In this document: positions 1-8,618 of the stretch, one piece after another
How the letters are laid out: every line of letters starts with the position of its first letter
How positions within the stretch are numbered: position 1 is the first letter of the stretch
Assembly (NCBI GenBank): GCA_007896885.1
Contig: VOIU01000026.1
Coordinates: forward strand, 1 to 36,728
Reading direction: 5' to 3'
DNA length: 36,728 bases
From: Bacteroidaceae bacterium HV4-6-C5C
Lineage (GTDB): Bacteria > Bacteroidota > Bacteroidia > Bacteroidales > Bacteroidaceae
Made by a program: the position numbers and the translations under genes
Notes under the pieces: generated by a model
Seen by the model: only the letters and a program-made list of their open reading frames with translations
Told to the model about the DNA's origin: nothing
Database searches by the model: none

Positions 1-263
1 AAATCAACGACTTTCTTCAAAGCAAAAGCTGTTTTATCATCCCAAAGTCCCAAATCGGCAAACGAAATTCGCCCTTCGGGAACTACACCTGTAGCTTCAA
101 AGATTAAAAGACCTGCCCCTGAAAGGGCTAGATTACCATAATGCATCAGATGCCATTCGGTAGCTTGTCCATTTACTGCGGAATATTGACACATTGGCGG
201 GACAACTATTCGATTATCCAACTTCAGTTGTCCGATAGTTATTTCTGAAAACAGTTTACTCAT
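1..263 (-). CDS. NADH:flavin oxidoreductase / old yellow enzyme family, N-terminal part
   Basis: The first 87 codons are visible; the gene continues beyond the left edge. The translation begins MSKLFSEITIGQLKLDNRIV and is followed by PPMCQYS, then a stretch with WHLMHYGNLALSGAGL and FEATGVVPEGRIS. This matches the start of the FMN-binding TIM barrel of old yellow enzymes of the YqjM subgroup. Cys25 in PMCQYS sits where YqjM-type enzymes have the cysteine that tunes the flavin. Family members reduce activated C=C bonds of enones with NAD(P)H in the cytoplasm; the physiological substrate is usually unknown. The start is the ATG at 261-263. No clear promoter was found; TATACTTG near 350 is only a one-mismatch -7 candidate. 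Confidence 0.85.
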   Translation of the reverse strand, partial: MSKLFSEITIGQLKLDNRIVVPPMCQYSAVNGQATEWHLMHYGNLALSGAGLLIFEATGVVPEGRISFADLGLWDDKTAFALKKVVD

Positions 264-692
264 TGTTTTATGATTATTTAGTTAGGTTTCTATAAGTAGT
301 ACAGAAGTCGTTGTATATAACAGTTTTTTTAAGCGAAACAGTTTAAACGCAAGTATATGAAATACTTAATATTTCAATAAGCATCCATATAAATTACAGG
401 CTATAATATAAGATAAATCTGAATAATGCTTTGCAATAGTTTTTCGAAGAATCCTAAGGTATTACTAAATATACTCAAAATATAATGTGTTACAAGTATC
501 TAATTATAGGATGATTAAGCAGTATCTATTCTTGCCAGCGTTATCACATGCAAAGCATATTAGAGAAATATTATTAGGTATTTTCAAATACACACATAAA
601 TGTGTATTATTTTCAAATCATTTATAAAGAGCTTTCATTCAATTTCATCCTCGTTCGGGACCCCTTCAAAACGTCTTCCCAAAGGGGGTATA
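264..692. other. AT-rich intergenic region
   Basis: No credible gene is visible. It contains a small hairpin (AATACACA at 587-594 pairing with TGTGTATT at 601-608), flanked by two copies of TTTTCAAAT (581-589 and 610-618). A second hairpin-like pair, ACCCCTT near 660-666 and AAGGGGGT near 682-689, lies directly before the tandem repeat. The old-yellow-enzyme promoter should lie at the left side. Confidence 0.5.
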
Positions 693-780
693 TTCAAGTA
701 ACGACTGAATAGGATTGAAGTAACGAGTGAATGTTATTCAGGTAACGACTGAATTAGATTCAAACCATAACTGAATTTCA
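693..780. repeat. Tandem repeat, four units of 22 bp
   Basis: Four back-to-back 22-bp units lie at 693-714, 715-736, 737-758 and 759-780. The common core is TTCAnGTAACGACTGAAT; units 1 and 3 are closest to it, unit 2 has two substitutions, and unit 4 has diverged in the middle (TTCAAACCATAACTGAAT). Each unit carries a small dyad, TTCA at the left and TGAA at the right. The 22-bp period is close to two helical turns, so bound proteins would sit on one face. It could be a multi-site operator or a non-functional minisatellite. It is not CRISPR: there are no spacers. Confidence 0.8.
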
Positions 781-923
781 TCACTCAAAAGTAACAATAC
801 TTAAGCAGAGATATAATGTAATAATTTATCGATAAAAAAAATGATCACCAAAGATATACTTCTACAAAATGAAAAGAACCAATGACAATGTCTAAGATGC
901 AACGTATTAGCCATAAAATAAGC

Positions 924-980
924 GGAAGAGAGTATCCTGCACGGACGCCCTCTTCCTTAGCACAATGAGGGTTCACCTCA
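924..980 (-). terminator. Pair of hairpins downstream of susD, possible terminator
   Basis: Read on the minus strand, the region after the susD stop contains TGAGG/CCTCA (966-980, loop of 5), then GGAAGAG pairing with CTCTTCC (950-956 with 924-930) around a smaller GTCC/GGA(T) pairing, followed by GCTTATTTTAT. The second hairpin with its U-rich tail could end the susC-susD transcript. The tail is not a clean U-run and the distance from the stop (about 120 bp) is long, so this is tentative. Confidence 0.4.
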
Positions 981-1077
981 ATGTAAAGTTAGAATAAAAC
1001 GCATAATAATATGCAAAAATCAAGAGAGAGAGTTCTTACTAATTATGTATAATATTCTATTGTTTATTATAGGATAA

Positions 1078-2610
1078 TTAAATATTGTCTTTGGTATCCC
1101 ACCATACACGCTTCCAGCGGTTATCGCTTCCACCTAAGTATTGATCAATAGCTGCTTTGGCGTTTTCTGCATTGTATTGTTTATCCGTATCGGAGTATTG
1201 CATTCTATAAGGATAGACTGTAATACCATTAACAGCTTGTCCAGCTTCAATAGGCAACACCGGGATATTATAACGACGCCAGTCAGACCATGCTTCCACA
1301 CCATCGGTAAGGAATCCAGCCAAGTAACGTTGCATTACGATTTGTTTAAGGGCTTCTGTTTTGTCAGTAGACAATGCCACCTTTGTGGTCTTTATATAAT
1401 CTTCAACACCCTCTGCACTAGAAAATTCGAACGATGCACGAATTCCGGCTTCATACAATGCTTTAGGATCGGCGGTAATCCAGCCCAGTTCAGCAGCTTC
1501 CGCCTGAACCAGCAATGCACGGGCAGTGGTGATAACTCCATAAGTAGCTGACTGCTCACAGTATTTTGCTGCAACCGAACAGCATTTTGATGAAGCTGCC
1601 GTAACAGCATCATTAGACTCCAAACCGAATGGTACACCATAATACGCATTAAAGTCTGTTGGATCTCCGGTACGATTACCTTTATAGCCAATCAAATCAA
1701 AGTAAGTAAACAAACGATTATCTTTGTAATCTTTCAGAGCATTCACAATCACACTATTTGGCACAAAGTTGAAGGTAGCAGAAGAATAGCTGGTATTTCC
1801 TATATAGTACATCCAGCTCCAACCGTTAGTCTGACTATCGAAAGTATAATTGAATCCATCTTTTACTTCAGTCATACCACCATCAGCATAAGCTTTAGCA
1901 AAACGGGCCTTACCATTTGTAGCATCCACATCAGCCATCTTAATAGCCATCAACATACGTATGGTAGCATTAAATTTCTTCCATTTGCTGATATCGCCTT
2001 TATAAAGAATATCGGCGTCAGTCAATGAACCATTCGTGTCGAATTGGGCAAATGCAGCCTGTAATTCGGCATCAAGAGAAGCATAAATAGATTCCTGCGA
2101 ATCGAATTTCGGAGTCCAAATACCATCACTTTCACCTTTAAATGCATCCGAATATGGGATTGGACCTAGAATATCCGTCAATGTCATGTAGAAGAAAGCT
2201 CTCAATGTTTTAGCAACTGCTATCTGATTATCATTTGAACCAAACGAAGCCACAATTGCTGTATTTTTAACAGTGGCATCTTCATTCATTGAAATGATAG
2301 TATTCAGGTTTTTGATGGCATAACGGTAGTAATCTGCCGTGCCGAAATTTACCGTTGTCTGCAACGGTCCATATTGATTATTTTTCGATTCAGACAGATA
2401 GCCTGTCCACTCCATCGGCCAAGGGTCATAGCTGTAGCTTGTCATCACAAAGTTACGTACATATCTGCTAGAGAATGTAAATAGCATGGAAGTATAGGCA
2501 TCACTAGGCTTGTTCGGATTTTTATTCAAATCGCCAAAATCCCCCATATCGCATCCTGTTAACCCTACTATGATGGTTAATGTCAGTAATAAATATTTTA
2601 TATGTTTCAT
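1078..2610 (-). CDS. SusD/RagB-family outer-membrane lipoprotein
   Basis: This 510-residue protein has a lipoprotein signal ending LTGC with Cys20 as the lipid anchor. The next residues, DMGDFGD, are acidic, as in Bacteroides lipoproteins exported to the cell surface. The segment DLNKNPNKPSDAY after the signal and the helical repeat around TARALLVQAEAAELGW are typical of the SusD-like_2/RagB branch. SusD proteins cap the SusC channel from outside and bind the incoming nutrient (glycan or peptide). It lies 25 bp downstream of the SusC gene on the same strand, so the two are one operon. No glycosidase, peptidase, sigma factor or sensor is adjacent, so the substrate cannot be inferred. The order susC then susD is normal. 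Confidence 0.93.
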   Translation of the reverse strand: MKHIKYLLLTLTIIVGLTGCDMGDFGDLNKNPNKPSDAYTSMLFTFSSRYVRNFVMTSYSYDPWPMEWTGYLSESKNNQYGPLQTTVNFGTADYYRYAIKNLNTIISMNEDATVKNTAIVASFGSNDNQIAVAKTLRAFFYMTLTDILGPIPYSDAFKGESDGIWTPKFDSQESIYASLDAELQAAFAQFDTNGSLTDADILYKGDISKWKKFNATIRMLMAIKMADVDATNGKARFAKAYADGGMTEVKDGFNYTFDSQTNGWSWMYYIGNTSYSSATFNFVPNSVIVNALKDYKDNRLFTYFDLIGYKGNRTGDPTDFNAYYGVPFGLESNDAVTAASSKCCSVAAKYCEQSATYGVITTARALLVQAEAAELGWITADPKALYEAGIRASFEFSSAEGVEDYIKTTKVALSTDKTEALKQIVMQRYLAGFLTDGVEAWSDWRRYNIPVLPIEAGQAVNGITVYPYRMQYSDTDKQYNAENAKAAIDQYLGGSDNRWKRVWWDTKDNI

Positions 2611-2635
2611 CTCTAATTTCTCCTATTTTTGCTTA

Positions 2636-5600
2636 TTAAAAACTTAGTTTAACGGTCAAGCCAAAAGATCTTGTAGAAGGAGCCTGACCACCTTCAATCC
2701 AGTTTTTCCCAGCTTCGGACGGGTCTACATTAGGACAAGCCGAATAGATGAGCCATGGATTGGACGCTACAAATGAAACGCTTGCCGAGTTAAGACCGAT
2801 GTTAGCTTTTGACAGTAAGGAAGTTGGAACGGTATAACTTAAAGAAAGCTCGCGCAATTTTACATAAGTACGATCATAAATCCATGCGTCGTTGTCGTAG
2901 TTAGCTTCATAATGGAAATAGTTATAGGCATTCATATATGCAGTAACTTCTTTACCGGTCGTGGAGTCAACACCTTTTACGTATACACCACCACCTTTGC
3001 TGATACCTTCACGAACATTCACGCCCTTGTTATTTATATAAGAAGTCTCAGCAGCAGTTCCCGAACCATTAGCCCATAGGTTTGTCCAAGATACCATTTG
3101 TCCTCCAATCATAAAGTCAAAGTCTGCGCTCAAACGGAAATCTTTATAACGTACGCTGGTAGAAAATCCTCCGGTCCAATCAGGTTGGAAGTTACCGGCT
3201 TCTTTCTCTACATTTGTCTCATAGGTCAGCTGATAACCGCCACCCCATGCAGCGCTTGTAGTCGGCTTCAGCAACAATTGACCATCTTCATTGCGTGCAG
3301 CACGAGCCATTGTAGTAATCACACCGATAGGCTTACCCACCTGCGCTTTCAAATACCAGTTGTAGACAAAGCGATTTCCTTCCAATGTGTATTGCTGAAT
3401 ATCTTCATTCAGACGAACCAATTCATTTTTATTCTTAGCGATATTTCCTTCAATATCCCATTGGAAATTAGTGGTTTTCACCGGAGTACCTCCAAGAGAT
3501 ATTTCTATACCCTTGTTTCTTACCAATCCGGCATTCATCTGACGCGAAGAATAACCCGACTGAGGAGCAACAGTTACATTGATGATCTGATTTTTAGAAT
3601 CACGTTGGTATAAGTTGATATCACCCCAAAAGCGTCTGTCGAACATGCGGAACTCAGTACCAACTTCATAAGTCGTGGAAATAGTCGGCTTAATGGATTG
3701 GTTAAGTTGTGTAGCAGATTGATATAATGTTATTTTAGAGTTATACTTATCATCCGTTTCATATACCGGCAATGTTTTATATACATCCAAAGAAGAACCA
3801 ACCTGAGCTAAAGAAGCACGAACTTTCCAGTAATTAAGCCATGTAGCTTCTTTGAGGAAATTGCTTAAAATTACACTGCCCGAAAGACCTCCGTATAAAT
3901 AACTGTTTCCACTTGCAGGAAGTTTTGAACTCCAGTCATTTCTAAGAGATCCATCCAAATAGTAGGTATCATCAAGCCCGATAGTAGCGGTACCGAACAA
4001 ACTTCTTTCTTTAAAATGCTGTTCTTCATTAGTAGCGGTAACATAACTTGCCGATCCTGCTAAATTATAATAATCGTTGATAGTCAAACCACCATTTGTA
4101 TTCGTTTTCAGAAGGCCATAGTTGTAATTGCGCTCTTCTGCAAAAACAGCAGCATCAACAGACAGACGGTTATTTACAAAACGATCACCCCAAGTTAAAC
4201 GTCCCTGTACGGTCAAATCACGTGTATGATATTGATTCTCGGCATATTGAGACTGAAAATTAATAGAACCGTTAGCGTATTTGGTTTCTTCATTATTATT
4301 CTTCATATTGCCCATTACGCGGATTCCAGCCTTAAACTTATAAGGTAAAATAATCTCGGCATCACCTGTAAATACATTCCATTGATCAGTAATATATGTA
4401 TTGGCATTGTCTAAGATGGCATACGGATTATCATGGAAGTTGGCGGTTAGGTCATCCGGAGCAACAATGTTCCACGTACGCCAGCTACCGTCCGCACGGC
4501 GATAGTCTTTATAATCTTTCAAGTCGACACTGGTCTGTCCCCATTGCAGATATTCAGACGTAACATTACGTTCCTTTCCATAACCTTCCTGCGCTGCATT
4601 ATGATTACGACGATAGGTATATTTGTAATCTAATGACACATTCATCCATGTTGTAGGCTTAAATGAGGTTTTTACCGAAAGGAAGCGACGTACAGCATCT
4701 GAATTTGGTTGAATACCATCTCTGGAACTATTGGTGAATGAAATACGTGAAGTATAATCTTTTCCGGCTTTAGAAAAAGCAACATTAGTGGTGTTGGTAA
4801 CTCCTGTACGATATAAATCACCCAAGTTTAAGCGGGCAACATAAGGATCAGCCACACCGTATTTTGAACTGGTTTCATCAAAATATAACGCAGAGGCCAT
4901 TTTTACACTCGGGTTAAAACGGGCTCCCCAGCTTTCATCCGAATAATAATCATAATAGTATGAACCATCGCTATTCACATAATTTTTCACTTTACCATAA
5001 AGGTACTCCGGGCTCATGGTGTCATATTGACTTCCGTATTTAGCATCGTCTACTTCTCCCTGATAGCCCAAGCTACCACCACCGTACTCCTTTTGGACAT
5101 TAAAATGGTTGTAATAACTTTCCCATTGCAAGGTATGGCTCACTTCTATGCCACCTTTGCCTTCTTTAGCCTGCTTCGTCGTAATAATGACGGCACCGTT
5201 ACCTCCTTGCGATCCATAAAGCGCTGTAGCTGCTGCACCCTTCAACACATTGATTGAGGCAACATCATCCATATTAACGCTATTTTTATTGGTTATAGAT
5301 CCGTCTACCACATATATTGGTTCGGAGCCTGCGATAGATGTAAAATCGGTCGTACCACGAAGTACGATAGTACCGGAATCGAACGTAGCACCCGAAGCAC
5401 CAAAGAAACGGGCACCTGCAATTTTACCAGCCATCGCATTACCCAAGTCGGTCTGACGCGCAGTTGTTAATTTATCACCGGAAATCTTCTGTGTAGAATA
5501 ACCTAATGATTTCTCTTGTCGTGTTAAACCTTGTGCTGTAACAACCACTTCATCCAAAGATTCTGCCACGGGTTTTAAAGCAATCTTGATAACACCGGGC

Positions 5601-5863
5601 TTAATTGCAACATTCTGAGTGGTCATACCAATAAATGATACCTGAAGAGTCTTGGCAGAAGCCGGTACATTAGATATTGTAAACTTGCCATCAATATCAG
5701 TAATAGACCCTATAGCAGAGCCTTTTACTAATACCGATGCCCCCACAACAGGCTCACCATCTTCTTCGGAAGTCACAACCCCCGAGATCTTGGATGTCTG
5801 AGCCGTTACTAAACCTATGCCCACAAAGAGGCAGGTTAATAATAACATTAACTTTCTTTTCAT
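2636..5863 (-). CDS. SusC/RagA-family TonB-dependent outer-membrane transporter
   Basis: The 1075 residues are a normal length for SusC. Order of parts: signal peptide (1-21, ending VTAQ), a carboxypeptidase-regulatory-like domain (about 26-105, SGVVTSEEDGEPVVGASVLV), the conserved DEVVVTAQG segment, a plug domain (about 115-235, including IYVVDGS and VLKGAAATALYGSQGGNGAV), then a large beta barrel ending in FGLTVKLSF with a terminal aromatic residue. It imports a ligand captured by its SusD partner, using TonB-ExbBD energy. The N-terminal extension is the regulatory-like domain only; there is no STN signalling domain, so it probably does not signal to an anti-sigma factor. Substrate unknown. 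Confidence 0.95.
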   Translation of the reverse strand: MKRKLMLLLTCLFVGIGLVTAQTSKISGVVTSEEDGEPVVGASVLVKGSAIGSITDIDGKFTISNVPASAKTLQVSFIGMTTQNVAIKPGVIKIALKPVAESLDEVVVTAQGLTRQEKSLGYSTQKISGDKLTTARQTDLGNAMAGKIAGARFFGASGATFDSGTIVLRGTTDFTSIAGSEPIYVVDGSITNKNSVNMDDVASINVLKGAAATALYGSQGGNGAVIITTKQAKEGKGGIEVSHTLQWESYYNHFNVQKEYGGGSLGYQGEVDDAKYGSQYDTMSPEYLYGKVKNYVNSDGSYYYDYYSDESWGARFNPSVKMASALYFDETSSKYGVADPYVARLNLGDLYRTGVTNTTNVAFSKAGKDYTSRISFTNSSRDGIQPNSDAVRRFLSVKTSFKPTTWMNVSLDYKYTYRRNHNAAQEGYGKERNVTSEYLQWGQTSVDLKDYKDYRRADGSWRTWNIVAPDDLTANFHDNPYAILDNANTYITDQWNVFTGDAEIILPYKFKAGIRVMGNMKNNNEETKYANGSINFQSQYAENQYHTRDLTVQGRLTWGDRFVNNRLSVDAAVFAEERNYNYGLLKTNTNGGLTINDYYNLAGSASYVTATNEEQHFKERSLFGTATIGLDDTYYLDGSLRNDWSSKLPASGNSYLYGGLSGSVILSNFLKEATWLNYWKVRASLAQVGSSLDVYKTLPVYETDDKYNSKITLYQSATQLNQSIKPTISTTYEVGTEFRMFDRRFWGDINLYQRDSKNQIINVTVAPQSGYSSRQMNAGLVRNKGIEISLGGTPVKTTNFQWDIEGNIAKNKNELVRLNEDIQQYTLEGNRFVYNWYLKAQVGKPIGVITTMARAARNEDGQLLLKPTTSAAWGGGYQLTYETNVEKEAGNFQPDWTGGFSTSVRYKDFRLSADFDFMIGGQMVSWTNLWANGSGTAAETSYINNKGVNVREGISKGGGVYVKGVDSTTGKEVTAYMNAYNYFHYEANYDNDAWIYDRTYVKLRELSLSYTVPTSLLSKANIGLNSASVSFVASNPWLIYSACPNVDPSEAGKNWIEGGQAPSTRSFGLTVKLSF

Positions 5864-5917
5864 AAATTCTCTCTTAAAAAATTAACCTAGAAAAACAATT
5901 TTTAATCTATCACTTTG

Positions 5918-5946
5918 CAAATATATACATCATTTTTAAAACCAAA
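5918..5946 (-). promoter_or_regulatory. Candidate promoter of the susC-susD operon
   Basis: On the minus strand TATATTTG (5918-5925) matches the Bacteroidetes -7 element TAnnTTTG. TTTG (5943-5946) lies 17 bp upstream, slightly closer than the usual 19-21. The leader to the susC ATG would be about 45-50 nt. Confidence 0.45.
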
Positions 5947-6550
5947 AAGAAATTGATGTATTTTTTAATAAAAGTCACTTTATATTTAATATAACTTTCT
6001 TTATGTAACTATAAAACCCAATATTTACATATTTAGTAACTATAAGACATATTTATCCACAAAATATACCATATATCGATAAACAATAAATATATCATAA
6101 TGATATATAATAGGCAATATAATTATATATATATCTACATAATGACCTATAGATACAATCTGAATAAGTAAGTTTATATTTAAATAGAATACAATTATTT
6201 TACTTTTATTGAAACTCAATAACATTTATAAAGATTGTAATTTGAGAATACAAATGTATCTAATCGTAAGTTAAATCCAAACAGGCAAAATAAAAAGAGA
6301 AATAAAGCCTACAGCAAGGTTTGAGCATAAAACATCATTCTAAAATTAAATAAAATAATACGATTTTAAAGAATTTAAATCTATTCTTTAAGAGACATAA
6401 GTTGTGGACAAATGAGACAATTCGGCAAAAAACCTTTTAGCAAAATGGGATCATAAATTAATTTGATAAGAACTGTAGATTCGGAAAAATACAGGGCACA
6501 GAAATAAGATTGAACAGACTAAAAAATAAGAGATTAGTAAATAACAAACC
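5947..6550. other. Very AT-rich intergenic region without a recognisable gene
   Basis: About 600 bp between susC and the exporter gene. Short open frames exist but are made of AT-rich low-complexity codons and show no start signal. GTAACTATAA occurs twice (about 6005 and 6037). A lone minus-strand TACATTTG lies near 6251-6258. I see no other structure. Confidence 0.5.
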
Positions 6551-6585
6551 AAAACAAAGCACCTTATAAAATCGTGCTTTGTTTT
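6551..6585 (-). terminator. Intrinsic terminator overlapping the end of the MFS gene
   Basis: A perfect 12-bp inverted repeat (6551-6562 with 6574-6585) encloses an 11-nt loop. On the minus strand the stem ends GTGCTTTGTTTT and is followed by a T-rich run. The MFS stop codon (6564-6566) sits in the loop, so the last few codons form the first arm of the hairpin. Confidence 0.7.
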
Positions 6586-7790
6586 TCTCTTTTAAAAAAA
6601 CGGAAGAAAGCTCCAACAATGAGTAGACAAACAATACCTTGAGCAAATTGACAATTCTGTGGTCCGATGATTTTTGCCAACCATCCGATTACCAAACTTC
6701 CCAAGGGGATCATCCCCATCGTCGCCATTGCAAAAAAACCAACCACTCTACCACGCATTTCCGGAGATGAAACCGTCTGAACTATAGTATTGCAAATAGG
6801 CATGGTAGACATTGCTCCAAAGCCACAAATTAAGCTCATAATAAGATATAGATATAGAATGTGTACATAAGACATCACAACAAGGCCAAACCCTAGAAGT
6901 ATTAAATTAAAAAACAGCATCCTCTTAAGCTTACTTCCATTTTTTTGAGAAGCAATTGCTAATGTACTAATGAGAGCACCTAATCCCGTAGCTCCATTAA
7001 TATAGCCAAAAGTAGCTGCATTTCCTGAAAACACATCATGCGCAAAATATGGCTGCAACGTATTGTATGTTACTACCAAAAAGGAAACTAATGCAGCCAG
7101 TAGCAGTGTCTTACCTATTTCTTTATTATTTAGGGTATACTTTAATCCATCATTAAAATTCTTCCAAGAATTTTTATTGCGTGTCATAGCTTCATTGTGC
7201 TTGGGTATTTTCAACTTAAAAAGACAATAAATGACAGCTATAAAACTTATTGCATTTGCTGCAAAGCAAGCCGTAGCACCATAAGCAGCCATAACAACTC
7301 CTGCCAACGCGGGACCTGCTAACCGAGTGAAATTATTCAAAGATGAATTCATGGCAATTGCTCCGGGCAAAAAGTCGGGGTTTCCCACAAGGTCATTTAC
7401 CATAGCTTGACGAGCTGGTACATCAAAAGCGTTTGCCACCCCCAAAATAAGACTTAAAAACAAAACGAGCCAAATAGAATGCCACCCAAAATAGTAAAGC
7501 ACAGTAAGCAAGACCGCCTGAACGGCAGAAACAATCTGAGTCACGATTACTATTTTATTGCGGTCATATTTATCTGCCGTGATTCCTCCTGCCGGAGAGA
7601 GAAAGAAAGACGGAAATTGCTCAGCAAAAGTGGCAATGCCAACCATCAACAAAGAATGGGTAATAGTATAAACCACCCAAATTACAGCTGTACGCTGCAT
7701 CCATGTGCCCATTCTTGATATAATTTGTCCAAAGAAAAAATAGCTATAATTCCTGGAAGAAAATACCCTAAATACATACGGAGTTACCAT
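6564..7790 (-). CDS. MFS exporter, MFS_3 / EntS-like
   Basis: The 408-residue protein has about 12 hydrophobic segments and the N-terminus SSRNYSYFFFGQIISRMGTWMQ, typical of the MFS_3 branch that includes the enterobactin exporter EntS and macrolide/drug exporters. The loop between helices 2 and 3 carries ADKYDRNK, a form of the MFS motif A. The basic tail FKREKQSTIL is cytoplasmic. It is predicted to export a small hydrophobic compound across the inner membrane by proton antiport. It lies 55 bp downstream of a TetR gene on the same strand, with its own copy of the 27-bp palindrome in front, so export is likely induced by a ligand that releases the repressor. The substrate is not predictable. 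Confidence 0.88.
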   Translation of the reverse strand: MVTPYVFRVFSSRNYSYFFFGQIISRMGTWMQRTAVIWVVYTITHSLLMVGIATFAEQFPSFFLSPAGGITADKYDRNKIVIVTQIVSAVQAVLLTVLYYFGWHSIWLVLFLSLILGVANAFDVPARQAMVNDLVGNPDFLPGAIAMNSSLNNFTRLAGPALAGVVMAAYGATACFAANAISFIAVIYCLFKLKIPKHNEAMTRNKNSWKNFNDGLKYTLNNKEIGKTLLLAALVSFLVVTYNTLQPYFAHDVFSGNAATFGYINGATGLGALISTLAIASQKNGSKLKRMLFFNLILLGFGLVVMSYVHILYLYLIMSLICGFGAMSTMPICNTIVQTVSSPEMRGRVVGFFAMATMGMIPLGSLVIGWLAKIIGPQNCQFAQGIVCLLIVGAFFRFFKREKQSTIL

Positions 7791-7802
7791 AACCTACCTA
7801 TT

Positions 7803-7829
7803 TTAGACTAAATAACTAAATTGGTCGAA
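7803..7829. promoter_or_regulatory. Probable TetR operator upstream of the MFS gene
   Basis: Half-sites TTAGACTAAAT (7803-7813) and AATTGGTCGAA (7819-7829) are separated by 5 bp. They differ at only three half-site positions from the perfect palindrome upstream of the TetR gene (8473-8499). Its position 13 bp before the MFS ATG would block transcription or initiation of that gene. Binding is inferred from repetition and context. Confidence 0.7.
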
Positions 7830-7845
7830 TAACAAACAAAAAAAA

Positions 7846-8427
7846 TCAAGATATACCCCTATAGAAAATTTCACACTGAACACGAATTAGCCTGATAGCA
7901 TCTTCAGACCGTCCATGCAAATAAACTTCACGATTAAGTCCTCGTAATGAGCACAAGAAGACTAAGATTACTGCATCTAACGCTTCGTCATCAAGCTTTT
8001 TTATTATGTTTTGAGAAATAGCTTCCAAGAAGACTGGCAAAAGAGCAACCTTCTCTTGTTGTACGTATTTTAAATGCACATTACTTTTGATTAAATAATA
8101 TTGTTGCATTTCTTCGGGAGCGGTAAAACGTTCCATAGTAGCATATAGCGTTTTACGTTTACGGGTCATCTCATATTTAACTCGACCAAACGTTTCTAAT
8201 TTTTCAAGAAATGTGCTGCATTGGCTCATCTGACGTATTGCCTCTACAATTATTTCATTAATTTCCATATCGAGTACCGCACTAAATATATCTTCTTTAC
8301 TTTTAAAGTAATAATATAAAGTGCTCTTCCCTTTCCCTATGAAATTGGCAATATCTTCCATCGTTATTTTGCCCAGTCCTTTTTCCTGAAAGAGCTTCTG
8401 GGCTCCACATAAAATCCGATTTCTCAT
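7846..8427 (-). CDS. TetR/AcrR-family transcriptional repressor
   Basis: This 193-residue protein has the TetR helix-turn-helix at about residues 5-50: ILCGAQKLFQEKGLGKITM, then DIANFIGKGKSTLYYYFKSK, the usual recognition helix and the YYYFKSKE hallmark. The rest is an all-helical ligand-binding and dimerisation domain with no recognisable subfamily. It is upstream of the MFS exporter in the same direction, and both genes carry the same palindrome, so it probably represses itself and the exporter. The inducing ligand is unknown, but the exporter substrate is a natural guess. The start is the ATG at 8425-8427, which has a good -7 element about 30 bp upstream. Confidence 0.9.
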   Translation of the reverse strand: MRNRILCGAQKLFQEKGLGKITMEDIANFIGKGKSTLYYYFKSKEDIFSAVLDMEINEIIVEAIRQMSQCSTFLEKLETFGRVKYEMTRKRKTLYATMERFTAPEEMQQYYLIKSNVHLKYVQQEKVALLPVFLEAISQNIIKKLDDEALDAVILVFLCSLRGLNREVYLHGRSEDAIRLIRVQCEIFYRGIS

Positions 8428-8458
8428 ATTTTGCTTATTAACTTCATATTATATTTTG

Positions 8459-8466
8459 CAAAAATA
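8459..8466 (-). promoter_or_regulatory. -7 element of the TetR gene promoter
   Basis: TATTTTTG on the minus strand fits TAnnTTTG exactly. The expected -33 position falls inside the palindrome at 8473-8499, so repressor binding would exclude RNA polymerase. Confidence 0.6.
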
Positions 8467-8472
8467 GAGATT

Positions 8473-8499
8473 TTCGACTAAATATATAATTTAGTCGAA
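8473..8499. promoter_or_regulatory. TetR operator upstream of the repressor gene
   Basis: Perfect inverted repeat: TTCGACTAAAT (8473-8483) and ATTTAGTCGAA (8489-8499) around a 5-bp AT spacer. It lies between the -7 element and the rest of the promoter, the usual place for an autorepression site. A near copy occurs at 7803-7829. Confidence 0.8.
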
Positions 8500-8618
8500 T
8501 AAATATAAAGATTATAGTGAAAGCTTAACTTTAAGAAACAATAGACTCAAAACAATCTATAAGATAGGTATAAATAGCAGAATACAACGAAAGACCAATC
8601 GGGATAGCCAATTTGATC

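Noticed and set aside
693..780. CRISPR array
   Set aside because: The 22-bp units are directly adjacent with no spacers and there are no cas genes.
6040..6225. Open frame of 61 codons on the minus strand
   Set aside because: Made of AT-rich Ile/Tyr/Asn codons in a very AT-rich spacer; such frames occur by chance, and no promoter or start signal supports it.
6458..6646. Open frame of 62 codons on the minus strand
   Set aside because: Mostly a shadow of the MFS C-terminal helices in another frame, running through the terminator.
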